A stretch of 45,011 nt of DNA from Nocardiopsis endophytica (GTDB taxonomy: Bacteria > Actinomycetota > Actinomycetes > Streptosporangiales > Streptosporangiaceae), in NCBI RefSeq assembly GCF_027706725.1, contig NZ_JAQFWQ010000055.1:1-45011 (forward strand), given 5' to 3'. A program made the position numbers and the translations under genes. This document shows, piece after piece, positions 8,230-15,620 of this stretch (position 1 is the stretch's first letter; each line of letters begins with the position of its first letter). The notes below the pieces were generated by a model. That model did not search any database. It had not been told where the DNA came from and saw nothing but the letters and a program-made list of their open reading frames with translations.

Positions 8230-8870
8230 CGCGGGTGGTGGTGGTCGACGACCAGACGCTGGTGCGGCACGGCATCCGCGGGCTGCTGGACCTGGCGGGG
8301 ATCGACGTGGTGGGGGAGGCCGGCGACGGGGCCGCCGCACTGGAGGTGATCGCCGGGGCCGAGCCCGACGTGGTCCTCCTCGACCTGCGGATGCCGCGCC
8401 ACGACGGGATCTGGGTTCTGAAGCGGCTGCGCGAGGCGGAGTCCCGGGTCCCGGTGCTGGTGCTGACCACGTTCAACGACGACGAGCTGGTGCTGGAGGC
8501 GCTCCGGGCGGGTGCGCGCGGGTACCTCCTCAAGGACGTGACGCTGGAGCAGCTCACCCGGGCCGTGCACACCCTCGCGGACGGGGGGACGCTCGTCGCG
8601 CCGTCCATCACCGACCGGCTGCTCCGCGCCGTCCAGGAGGGGCCGCCTCCCGCCGCGGAGGGCCCCGTCAGGATCGAGGACCTGACGGGGCGCGAGGTGG
8701 AGGTGCTGCGGCTGGTCGCGGAGGGGTACAGCAACCGGGAGATCGCCGGGGTCCTGCACCTGGCCGAGGGGACGGTGAAGAACCACGTCTCCGCGATCCT
8801 GCTGAAGCTCGGCGCCCGCGACCGCACGAACGCGGTCCTGCGCGCCCTGCACGAGGGGGTGCTGCCGTAA
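8226..8870 (+). CDS. LuxR/NarL-family response regulator
   Basis: A 214-aa two-domain regulator. The receiver domain has acidic residues VVDDQ near 7-10, phospho-acceptor D53 in VVLLDLRMP, T in VLVLTTF and K in YLLKD. A linker leads to a C-terminal LuxR helix-turn-helix of about 50 residues (LTGREVEVLRLVAEGYSNREIA..L..AEGTVKNHV in parts). It overlaps the kinase stop by 4 bp and is surely its partner. The divergent ABC-2 exporter is the obvious target; no direct-repeat operator was convincingly identified. Confidence 0.94.
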   Translation: MTRVVVVDDQTLVRHGIRGLLDLAGIDVVGEAGDGAAALEVIAGAEPDVVLLDLRMPRHDGIWVLKRLREAESRVPVLVLTTFNDDELVLEALRAGARGYLLKDVTLEQLTRAVHTLADGGTLVAPSITDRLLRAVQEGPPPAAEGPVRIEDLTGREVEVLRLVAEGYSNREIAGVLHLAEGTVKNHVSAILLKLGARDRTNAVLRALHEGVLP

Positions 8871-8875
8871 AGGAG

Positions 8876-8896
8876 TTGTCCACACCCTGTGGATGA
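8876..8896. repeat. inverted pair of DnaA-box-like 9-mers
   Basis: TTGTCCACA (8876-8884), the actinobacterial DnaA-box consensus, and TGTGGATGA (8888-8896) face each other over CCC, 5 bases after the response-regulator stop. TCCACA/TGTGGA can also pair as a small hairpin, so it may simply end the transcript. Confidence 0.35.
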
Positions 8897-8940
8897 GTCG
8901 CGCACTCCCGAGAAGTGCGGGACGGCGGGTGCCCCCTCTC

Positions 8941-9006
8941 GCGATGATCTCGACAAGAGTGCTGCCAAATCCGCTGGAATGGCAGCACTCTTGTCGAGAT
9001 CATCGC
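8941..9006. repeat. hairpin element A, copy 1 (27-bp perfect arms)
   Basis: Two perfectly complementary 27-base arms (8941-8967 and 8980-9006; core GATGATCTCGACAAGAGTG) surround a 12-base loop AATCCGCTGGAA. Diverged copies with the same loop pattern occur at 34271-34333 and 34487-34552. It lies between the response regulator and the convergent FMN-binding gene, so it may also act as a terminator. It resembles a REP/MITE-like dispersed palindrome with no coding capacity. Confidence 0.85.
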
Positions 9007-9085
9007 CGAGGAAGCGTCCCGCGCCCGATACGCCTGGCGTGGCCCGGCGAGCGGGGCACCGGCCGGGCCGTCGACGCTCCGCCGG

Positions 9086-9541
9086 TCAGCCGAGCCAGGC
9101 GCCGTCGCGCATCAGGTGGCGGCCCTCCATCTCGTCGACCTCGCGCCAGGCCTGGATGCGCTCGGGGCGGATGCGGAAGTACTGGTACGGCTCCGCGCTC
9201 TCGCGCGGGTCGAAGCCCGTCGCCTCCGCGAACGCGTCGCCCGTCCCCTCCGGGAGTTCGGCGAGGTCCACCGGCTCGGCGTGGCCGTCGATGAGGACCA
9301 CGTCCCGGGTCGGGCCCAGCGCGAGCCGGACCCGGCCGTCGGCGAGCAGGTTGCGGCCCGTCACCGAGGCGGCGGCCGTCGAGACCAGGAGCGTGCTCCC
9401 GTCCCACATGTAGGAGAGCGGGACGAGGTAGGCGCCCTTCGAGGCGCCCGCGCTCGCGACCCACAGGTCGACCTCGCGCTCCAGCACGGCCCGGGTGTCC
9501 CGGATCCGCTCCTCAAGCGTGCGCGGCGGGGCGGCGGTCAT
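9086..9541 (-). CDS. pyridoxamine-5'-phosphate-oxidase-like FMN/F420-binding protein
   Basis: A 151-aa split-beta-barrel protein. The pattern is an N-terminal helix, a strand with VDLWVASAG...GAYLVPLSYMWDG, then STAAASVTGRNLLADGRVRLALG and DVVLIDGHAEPV, ending in YQYFRIRPERIQAWREVDE. This is the standard PNPOx-like fold found in many actinobacterial proteins that bind FMN, F420 or heme. AGGAG precedes the ATG. The true cofactor and substrate cannot be told apart by eye. It is monocistronic, convergent with the two-component operon across hairpin element A. Confidence 0.8.
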   Translation of the reverse strand: MTAAPPRTLEERIRDTRAVLEREVDLWVASAGASKGAYLVPLSYMWDGSTLLVSTAAASVTGRNLLADGRVRLALGPTRDVVLIDGHAEPVDLAELPEGTGDAFAEATGFDPRESAEPYQYFRIRPERIQAWREVDEMEGRHLMRDGAWLG

Positions 9542-9742
9542 GCGCGTCTCCTGTCGGTTCCTGAGGACCCGGAGCGGGTGGGTCGCATCGGTCGTCGGAG
9601 GGGTCAGGGTACGGACGGCTCACCGCAACGGCCGGAGCCGGGGCCGGTGTCCCGGTGCCCGGCCGGAGCGCGCGCTCCCGGACGCCGCGCTCGCGCGACC
9701 GGTGGTCGGCGGCGAGCGCGGCTCCCCATGCGGGGTGGCACA

Positions 9743-10153
9743 TCAGTCGGCCTGCCGGATGCGGACCAGGTTGCCCGCCGGGTCGCGGAAGGCGCAGTCG
9801 CGGATGCCGTAGGGCTGGTCGGTCGGCTCCTGGACGACCTCGGCGCCCCGGGCCTCCACCTTCTCGAAGACGGCGTCCACGTCGCGGGAGGCCAGCAGGA
9901 TCCACCCGTAGGTGCCCTTGGCCATCATCTCGTGGATCATGCGGCGCTCGTCCTCGGTGAGGCCCGGGTCGACCGTCGGCGGCGCCAGCAGGATGTTGGT
10001 GCCCGGCTGCTCGGCCGGGCCGACGGTGATCCAGCGCATGTTCCCCTGGCCGACGTCGGTGCGGACCTCGAAGCCGAGGACGTCGCGGTAGAAGGCCAGC
10101 GACTCCTCCGGGTCGGTGTGCGGGAGCGGCGTGGTGTGAATCGTGATGTCCAT
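9743..10153 (-). CDS. VOC-family (glyoxalase/bleomycin-resistance-like) protein 1
   Basis: A 136-aa single VOC fold made of two beta-alpha-beta-beta-beta repeats. HTTPLPHTDPEESLAFYRDVLGFEVRTDV starts the first (in segments) and GAEVVQEPTDQPYGIRDCAFRDPAGNLVRI closes the second. Start ATG 10153 gives a normal length and lies 7 bases after TAGGGT, so it is probably leaderless; the longer frame to 10315 would include the promoter. An upstream 21-bp motif is identical to that before the second VOC gene. Metal ligands are not certain by eye, and the substrate is unknown. Confidence 0.85.
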   Translation of the reverse strand: MDITIHTTPLPHTDPEESLAFYRDVLGFEVRTDVGQGNMRWITVGPAEQPGTNILLAPPTVDPGLTEDERRMIHEMMAKGTYGWILLASRDVDAVFEKVEARGAEVVQEPTDQPYGIRDCAFRDPAGNLVRIRQAD

Positions 10154-10183
10154 GCAGATCACCCTAGGTACGGCCGGTCGTCG

Positions 10184-10204
10184 GCGCTTCTCGATTCCTG
10201 ACCG
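10184..10204 (-). promoter_or_regulatory. shared motif upstream of VOC gene 1
   Basis: On the minus strand the motif reads GTCAGGAATCGAGAAGCGC, plus two 5' bases; the full 21-mer is identical at 10940-10960. It ends 17 bp before the -10 TAGGGT, so it overlaps the -35 position and is probably an activator or alternative-sigma site. Confidence 0.6.
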
Positions 10205-10281
10205 GGTCGGGCGCGTGTCGCGGGACCCGGGGTGCGGCGTGCTGGGCGCGCCGGCGGCGGCCGTCGTGGCGCCGGCGGTGG

Positions 10282-10908
10282 TCACTCGGCGGCGGCCGAT
10301 GCCGTCGCCTCCCATGCGAACCCGTCCGGGTCTGTGAACGCGCCCAGGTCCCCGCTGATCGACAGGCGGTGGGACCCCGTCCCTTCCGGAGCCACGCCCG
10401 CGTTCTTGGCCAGGGCGCGCCGCTTGTTCAGCCCGAACTTGATCGGGCTCTGCCCGGTGTCGAACTCGACGTACGCGCCGCCGAAGCTCTTCGCGACGGC
10501 GAGCCCGTGCTCGACGTAGAACCGCTTGCTCGCGGGCACGTCGTCCGGCCCCAGCAGCAGGACGATGTCGTCGAACCGCCGGGCCGCCGGGGCCTTGTCC
10601 TTCTTGGAGGACGTCGCGATCGTCCAGACGGCCCCGTCCGGCGCCCGGAGGGCGCCGCCGTAGCCCCAGAGCGACTTCGCCGCGGGCTTGATCTCCTCCG
10701 CGCCGGCGTCGAGCGCCGCGGCGACGAGGAGGTCCACGTCGCCCGGCTGCGCCGCCGTCAGCGAGAGCGTGTCCCCGCGGACGCCTTCGGTGGGCTCCTG
10801 CGACTCCCGGACGCGGACCTGTCCGTCGAGCCCGAAGGCCGTGGAGTAGAACTCTTCGGCGGCCGCGGGGTCCGCCGCACCAAGGGTGATGAAGTCGATG
10901 TTCGCCAT
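10282..10908 (-). CDS. two-domain VOC-family protein 2
   Basis: A 208-aa protein with two VOC modules. The first, about residues 1-100, includes ANIDFITLGAADPAAAEEFYSTAFGL and ALRAPDGAVWTIATS. The second, about 110-205, includes FDDIVLLLGPDDVPASKRFYVEHGL and LGAFTDPDGFAWEA. Tandem VOC proteins of this type are common glyoxalase-like proteins of unknown substrate. ATG 10908 is 7 bases after TAGCGT and is preferred over GTG 10914. It carries the same upstream 21-mer as VOC gene 1, which lies just downstream, but each gene has its own promoter. Confidence 0.85.
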   Translation of the reverse strand: MANIDFITLGAADPAAAEEFYSTAFGLDGQVRVRESQEPTEGVRGDTLSLTAAQPGDVDLLVAAALDAGAEEIKPAAKSLWGYGGALRAPDGAVWTIATSSKKDKAPAARRFDDIVLLLGPDDVPASKRFYVEHGLAVAKSFGGAYVEFDTGQSPIKFGLNKRRALAKNAGVAPEGTGSHRLSISGDLGAFTDPDGFAWEATASAAAE

Positions 10909-10939
10909 GCCCACAACGCTAGGCGCGCACCCATGACCT

Positions 10940-10960
10940 GCGCTTCTCGATTCCTGACCG
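10940..10960 (-). promoter_or_regulatory. shared motif upstream of VOC gene 2
   Basis: Identical 21-mer to 10184-10204. Here it ends 18 bp before the -10 TAGCGT. Flanking DNA is not conserved, which points to a functional site rather than a gene duplication remnant. Confidence 0.6.
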
Positions 10961-11109
10961 ACTCGCGGGGGGGTGGTGGGGGACGGCGCCCGGGGGACGG
11001 CCGCCCGGGGCGCGGCGGCGGACGCCGCACGCGCCGCGGAGGGTGGAAACGCACCCTCCGGGCATCACGAGAAACGGCCGCGGAAATTCACCATCGCCGC
11101 GTGAAACAC

Positions 11110-11174
11110 CGTGCACGCTGCACGTTTAGAGCGACGTCGAAGTAGTTGTCCGCCGACACCCCCTTCGCTAGCAT
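11110..11174 (+). promoter_or_regulatory. promoter and palindrome before the small secreted protein gene
   Basis: TTGTCC (11146-11151) and TAGCAT (11169-11174) have a 17-bp spacer, a good housekeeping promoter. Upstream, CGTGCACGCTGCACG (11110-11124) has 6-bp inverted arms and may be an activator or operator site. Confidence 0.55.
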
Positions 11175-11208
11175 CACCGCTGCCCGCTCTGAAAAAGGAG
11201 AATGAAAA

Positions 11209-11616
11209 ATGTCCTTCAAGGGGAAATTCGCGTCCGTTTTCATTGGAACGGCCGCGGCCCTCACCCTGCTCACCCCGGCGACGAGCGCCGCCGCCGACGA
11301 GGCATCGGCCGCGAGCGGTGACGTGTCGGCCAATGCCGTCTGCAGGGGCGGGTACACGAAGCGGATTCTGGGCGAGGGCTATCTGAAGTACAGCGTCTGC
11401 ACGAAGACCAACTCATCTGGAACCAAGTTCCAGATGGTCGAGGGCAGACTCGTCGACACCAAGAACAACAACATCTACCTGCGGGCGACCGTGGATTACA
11501 CCCAGTCCACTGCGGGATACTTCTACTACGTCGGCTCCAAGAGCGGAACCAAAATCTTCAAGAGCCCCTGGCGCGCGGGAAATGTCGTGGTCAGCCTGAG
11601 CTCGCACAAGGACTAG
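11209..11616 (+). CDS. small secreted protein of unknown function
   Basis: A 135-aa exported protein. The N-terminus has KGK, then a hydrophobic core (FASVFIGTAAALTLLT) and an ATSAAA cleavage region near residues 27-29. The mature part of about 107 aa has exactly two cysteines, C45 and C64, which could form a disulfide. It is rich in Tyr, Thr, Ser and Lys, with a beta-strand-like pattern and an aromatic run near GYFYY. AAGGAG is 8 bases before the ATG, with a good promoter upstream. Base composition is less GC-rich than its neighbours, as often in recently acquired genes. I recognise no family. It is monocistronic. Confidence 0.75.
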   Translation: MSFKGKFASVFIGTAAALTLLTPATSAAADEASAASGDVSANAVCRGGYTKRILGEGYLKYSVCTKTNSSGTKFQMVEGRLVDTKNNNIYLRATVDYTQSTAGYFYYVGSKSGTKIFKSPWRAGNVVVSLSSHKD

Positions 11617-11645
11617 AGATGTGACCTCGGGCCCCGACAGGAACA

Positions 11646-12545
11646 TCACTCCCCGCCGTCGAGGCCCAGAAGGCGCGCCGCGTTGTCCTTCATGATCAGG
11701 CGGCGCGCCTCGTCCCCGATTTCGAGTTCGGCGAAGGAGTCCCGCCACCGGTCGGGGGTGATGAGCGGGAAGTCCGACCCGAACAGCACCTTGCGCTTCA
11801 GGTAGCGCCCCGCCGCGCGCACCAGTGCCGGCGGGAAGTACTTGGGCAGCCACCCCGACAGGTCGATGGACACGTTGGCCTTGTGCGTCGCGATCGCGAT
11901 CGCCTCGTCCGCCCACGGCACAGACGGGTGGGCCATGATGATCCTCAATTCCGGGAAGGCCGCCGCGACGTCGTCGATGAGCATCGGATCCGACAGCCGC
12001 AGGCGGATCCCGCGCCCGCCCGGCAGCCCCGCGCCGATGCCCGTCTGGCCGGTGTGGAACAGCACCACCGCGCCCAGCTCCTGCAAAGCCTCGTACAGCG
12101 GGAAGTGCGCGGGGTCGTCCGGGGCGAACCCCTGCAGGCTGGGGTGCAGCTTGATGCCGAGCACCCCGTACTCCTCGACGAGGCGCCGCGCGCGGTCCAC
12201 GGCCGCCGCCCCCTGCAACGGGTCCACCGACCCGAACGGCAGCAGCACGTCGTTGTTGCGGGCGGCCGCCTCGGCGATCTCCTCGCTCGACAGCGCCGGG
12301 TGGCCGGTGGCGGTGGCCGCGTCGACGGTGAACACCACCGCCGCCATCGACCGGGCCCGGTAGTGCTCGGCGATCTGGTCGACGGTGGGCGTGCGCAGGT
12401 CGGTCGACTTGAAGTAGGCGGCCGAGGCGTCCATCAGCTCGGGGTCGAGCGAGTGGTGTCCGCAGGTGTCGGCCTCCACATGGGTGTGGACGTCGATGGC
12501 CTCGACGGCGTCCAGGTCGATGGCGGGCTCATAGCGTGTGGGCAC
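11646..12545 (-). CDS. amidohydrolase-family metal-dependent hydrolase
   Basis: A 299-aa TIM-barrel hydrolase of the amidohydrolase-2 family. Metal-site motifs are H20 and H22 in IDVHTHVE, a histidine in IKLHPSLQG, FHTGQTG, IMAHPS and the aspartate in LFGSDFP. Start GTG 12545 has GGAGG six bases upstream; the longer frame has an unlikely Cys/Arg-rich head. It is last in the operon with CoA ligase-hydratase, acyl-CoA synthetase and 3-hydroxyacyl-CoA dehydrogenase genes. In that setting it may hydrolyse a beta-ketoacyl-CoA, as the amidohydrolase-family enzyme of the rhodococcal coumarate pathway does; this is inference. Decarboxylase or lactonase activity is also known in the family. Confidence 0.85.
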   Translation of the reverse strand: MPTRYEPAIDLDAVEAIDVHTHVEADTCGHHSLDPELMDASAAYFKSTDLRTPTVDQIAEHYRARSMAAVVFTVDAATATGHPALSSEEIAEAAARNNDVLLPFGSVDPLQGAAAVDRARRLVEEYGVLGIKLHPSLQGFAPDDPAHFPLYEALQELGAVVLFHTGQTGIGAGLPGGRGIRLRLSDPMLIDDVAAAFPELRIIMAHPSVPWADEAIAIATHKANVSIDLSGWLPKYFPPALVRAAGRYLKRKVLFGSDFPLITPDRWRDSFAELEIGDEARRLIMKDNAARLLGLDGGE

Positions 12546-12597
12546 GGTGGTCCTCCAAGAGATGGTGGGGGCGGAGACGGCGGTTCGGAAGCGGGGG

Positions 12598-13581
12598 TCA
12601 GGGCAGCGATCGGCCCGCGTCGCGCTTGTCCCGCAGCAGGCGCACCAACAGGGCGTCACGCGCGGCGGACAGCTCGTCGGACCCGCGCTCCCCGACCTCC
12701 TCGTTCACCCCGTCCACTAGCAGCGACACCAGCTCCGGGGTCAGGCGGGCGTCCCGGAGGTCGTCCATCCACTCCTGGGCGGGCGGCCCCAGGTGCTCCA
12801 GGGTGTGCGCCATCCCACCGGGGCCGCCGCCCAGGTGCTGGCCGAGCAGCGGCCCGACCACCGCCCACCTCAGCCCCGGGCCGTACGCCACGGCGGCGTC
12901 GACGTCGGCGACCGTGGCCACCCCCCGCTCGACGAGCGAGTACGCCTCCCGCCACAGCGCCGCCTGCAACCGGTTGGCCAGGTGCCCGGGAACCTCCCGC
13001 CGCACCCGCACCGGCCGCTTCCCCAGCGACCGGTAGAAGTCGCACGCCTGCTCGGCGGTGTCCTCGGTGGTGTGCGCGTTCCCCACCACCTCGACCAGCG
13101 GGACGACCGTCACCGGGTGGAACGGGTGCCCGACGACGACCCGCCCCGGCGCGCGCGTGCACGCGGCGGCCAGAGCGCTCGGCATGGTCCCCGAGGTGCT
13201 GGACGCGATCACCACCTCAGGGGGAAGGCGCTCGTCGAGCCACGCGGCCAGCCGCGACTTGAAGCCGGGATCCTCGGGCCCGCTCTCCTGGACCCACACG
13301 GCCCCGTCCAGCGCCGCTTCGAGGCCCGCGCCGGTGTCGGTGACGAGGTCCAGGCGCGACTCCCAGCCGCGCAGGTCGCCGCCGAGGCCTTCGACCGCCT
13401 GCCGGCCCTGCTCGACCTGCCGCGCGACCTCGTCCGCGCCGACCGCCGGATCGGCCAGGACGACGCGGTGCCCGTGCGCGAGGAGCTGCACCGCCCACCC
13501 CTTGCCGATGACCCCGCCGCCGACCAGGAGGACGTGTCCGTTTCGTCCCTGCGCGTTCCCAATGTTTCCCGTGAAACTCAC
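12598..13581 (-). CDS. 3-hydroxyacyl-CoA dehydrogenase / L-carnitine dehydrogenase-like
   Basis: A 327-aa NAD-dependent dehydrogenase. The Rossmann motif GGGVIGKGWAVQLLAHGH begins near residue 20, and the catalytic region has ASSTSGTMPSAL and the histidines of GHPFHPVTVVPLVEVV. The C-terminal helical dimerisation domain follows. Length and the short C-domain match the 3HACDH / lambda-crystallin / L-carnitine dehydrogenase group. GTG 13581 overlaps the upstream ligase stop (GTGA), so the two are co-translated. In this operon it would oxidise the 3-hydroxyacyl-CoA made by the hydratase upstream. Carnitine oxidation is an alternative, but the usual carnitine-pathway partners are absent. Confidence 0.88.
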   Translation of the reverse strand: MSFTGNIGNAQGRNGHVLLVGGGVIGKGWAVQLLAHGHRVVLADPAVGADEVARQVEQGRQAVEGLGGDLRGWESRLDLVTDTGAGLEAALDGAVWVQESGPEDPGFKSRLAAWLDERLPPEVVIASSTSGTMPSALAAACTRAPGRVVVGHPFHPVTVVPLVEVVGNAHTTEDTAEQACDFYRSLGKRPVRVRREVPGHLANRLQAALWREAYSLVERGVATVADVDAAVAYGPGLRWAVVGPLLGQHLGGGPGGMAHTLEHLGPPAQEWMDDLRDARLTPELVSLLVDGVNEEVGERGSDELSAARDALLVRLLRDKRDAGRSLP

Positions 13582-15620
13582 CTGACCGGCCTCCCTTCGC
13601 GCCCCGCGCCCTCCTGCCCGGCGTCCCGCGCCATCTCCTCGAAGGGGTCCAGCGCCGACTCGTCCGCCGCCACGCCCGGCGGCGCGGCCTCGGCCCGCGG
13701 ACGGCCCTGGAGCAGCCGCTTCACCGGGACCTCCAGCTTCTTGCCGGTCCGGTTGCGCGGCACGGCCGGGACCTCCACCACCTCGTCGGGCACGTGGCGC
13801 GGGGACAGCGCCGCGCGGACCGCCGTGGTGATCCGCGCGCGCCCTTCCTCGTCCAGCGGCGTGCGCGTGACGACGAACAGGATCAGCCGCCCCATGCCGC
13901 TTCCATCGCCCCCGGGGCCGTCCTCCAGGTGCACGACGAGGCTGTCCTCGACCCCGTCCAGCTCCTCCACCACGCCGTAGAACTCGGCCGTCCCCAGCCG
14001 GACCCCGCCGCGGTTGAGGGTGGCGTCCGAGCGCCCGGCCACCGTGCACCCGCCGTCGTCGTCGAAGCGGACCCAGTCGCCGTGCCGCCACACGCCGGGG
14101 TAGTGCGCGAAGTAGGCGTCCCGGTAGCGGGTGCCGTCGTCGCCCCAGAACCCGACCGGCATCGACGGCATGGGGCGGGTGACCACCAGCTCCCCGAGCT
14201 CCCCGGTGACCGGGCGCCCCCGCTCGTCCCAGGCCTCGGCGCGCACGCCCAGGCACGGCCCGGAGATCACCCCCTCCAGCACCGGCTGGGCGGGCCCACC
14301 CTGCACCAGCCCGGAGCACACGTCGGTGCCGCCGCTGCCCACGTTGAGCAGCGCGTCCGGGAAGCGGTCGAGCACCCACCGGTACCCCTCGGGCGGCAGC
14401 GGGGAGCCCGCCGCCGCGATCTGCCGGACCGACGACAGGTCGTGCGCGGCGGCCGGGTCCAGCCCGTCGGCGCGGCACCGCATCAGGTAGCCGGGGGCGG
14501 CCCCGACCACCGTGGCCCGGGTCCGCGCGGCCAGCCGCCACTGCAGCTCGGGGTCGGGGCGCAGCGGGTCGCCGTCGATCAGGACCGCGCCGGCGCGCAC
14601 CAGCAGCGCCGACACCAGGGCGTTCCACATCATCCAGGCGGTGGTGGTGTACCAGAGCAGCCGGTCGCCCGGGCCCAGGTCCCAGCTCAGCGCGTGGTTC
14701 TTCAGGTGCTCGACGAGGATGCCGCCGTGCCCGTGCACGATCGGCTTGGGCGCCCCGGTGGTGCCGGACGAGAACAGGACGAAGAGCGGGTGGTCGAAGG
14801 GCACGTCCGCGTATTCGGGGGCCGCCGGGTCCGCGGAGGCGGTGAGTTCCGACCAGTCCGTCCAGCCCGGGTCCGCCGCGCCCTGCCGCGCCTCAGGGGG
14901 CCGGTCGAACTCCCCGTAGGGCACGTGCACGGCGGCGCGGAGGCCGGGCAGCCCGGCCGCGATCGCCGCCAGCTCCTCGGAGCGGTCGACCCGCTTGGCC
15001 CCGTACCTGTACCCGGTCACGCCGAGGAGCACGGTCGGCTCCAGCTGCCCGAAGCGGTCGAGGACCCCGCGCACGCCGAACTCCGGTGCGCAGGAGGCCC
15101 ACACCGCCCCCAGGGACGCCGTCGCCAGGAACGCGACGACCGCCTCGGGTATGGAGGGCAGGTAGCCGACGACGCGGTCGCCCTCGCGGACGCCGAGGCG
15201 CCGCAGCCCCGCGCGCGCTTGCGCGACCCGCTCCCGCAGCTCGCCGAAGCCGATGCGGATCTCCTCCCGCGTCTGCGAGTAGGCGAACAGCGCGGTGTCC
15301 CCGTCCCGCTGCCGCACGGGGTCGGCGTCCTCCAGCAGGTGGCGGGCGTAGTTGATGCGCGCCCCCGGGAACCAGCGGGCGCCGGGCATGGCCTCCTCGG
15401 CCAGTGCGGGCCCCGGGTCGGCCGTGCTGCGCACGCCGAAGTGGTCCCAGACCTCCGCCCAGAAGTCCGACGGCCGCTCCACGGACCAGCGCCACAGGTC
15501 CGGGTAGGCGTCGACGCGCCACCCGTGGACGTCCTCCACGCGGCGTGCGAACGCCCCGATCCGGGTCGTGGCCTTCCAGTCCTCGCGCGGGGCCCGCAGC
15601 ATGCGTCCGGTCGCGGTCAC
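13578..15620 (-). CDS. acetoacetyl-CoA synthetase-like acyl-CoA ligase
   Basis: A 680-aa ANL-superfamily adenylate-forming enzyme. It has the ACAS-type N-terminal region (YPDLWRWSVERPSDFWAEVW), the P-loop LFSSGTTGAPKPIVHGHGG, TTTAWMMWN, the A5 region NVGSGGTDVCS, HGDWVRFDDDGG and the C-terminal hinge/lysine region GRSDATLNRGGVRLGTAEFY then NRTGKKLEVPVKRLL. These match acetoacetate-CoA ligases. GTG 15620 overlaps the previous gene by 4 bp. A beta-keto acid would be a natural substrate, which is odd in a pathway that also makes beta-ketoacyl-CoA; it may recover free keto acid or act on another acid. The long frame extending to 17396 is antisense/out-of-frame noise. Confidence 0.9.
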   Translation of the reverse strand: MTATGRMLRAPREDWKATTRIGAFARRVEDVHGWRVDAYPDLWRWSVERPSDFWAEVWDHFGVRSTADPGPALAEEAMPGARWFPGARINYARHLLEDADPVRQRDGDTALFAYSQTREEIRIGFGELRERVAQARAGLRRLGVREGDRVVGYLPSIPEAVVAFLATASLGAVWASCAPEFGVRGVLDRFGQLEPTVLLGVTGYRYGAKRVDRSEELAAIAAGLPGLRAAVHVPYGEFDRPPEARQGAADPGWTDWSELTASADPAAPEYADVPFDHPLFVLFSSGTTGAPKPIVHGHGGILVEHLKNHALSWDLGPGDRLLWYTTTAWMMWNALVSALLVRAGAVLIDGDPLRPDPELQWRLAARTRATVVGAAPGYLMRCRADGLDPAAAHDLSSVRQIAAAGSPLPPEGYRWVLDRFPDALLNVGSGGTDVCSGLVQGGPAQPVLEGVISGPCLGVRAEAWDERGRPVTGELGELVVTRPMPSMPVGFWGDDGTRYRDAYFAHYPGVWRHGDWVRFDDDGGCTVAGRSDATLNRGGVRLGTAEFYGVVEELDGVEDSLVVHLEDGPGGDGSGMGRLILFVVTRTPLDEEGRARITTAVRAALSPRHVPDEVVEVPAVPRNRTGKKLEVPVKRLLQGRPRAEAAPPGVAADESALDPFEEMARDAGQEGAGREGRPVR

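Noticed and set aside
6991-8340. N-terminal extension of the ABC ATPase frame
   Set aside because: The extension is antisense to the sensor kinase and crosses both divergent promoters; homology begins at the ATG at 6990.
8941-9006. tRNA or structured ncRNA gene at the hairpin
   Set aside because: It is a simple perfect hairpin without cloverleaf features; related copies mark it as a dispersed repeat.
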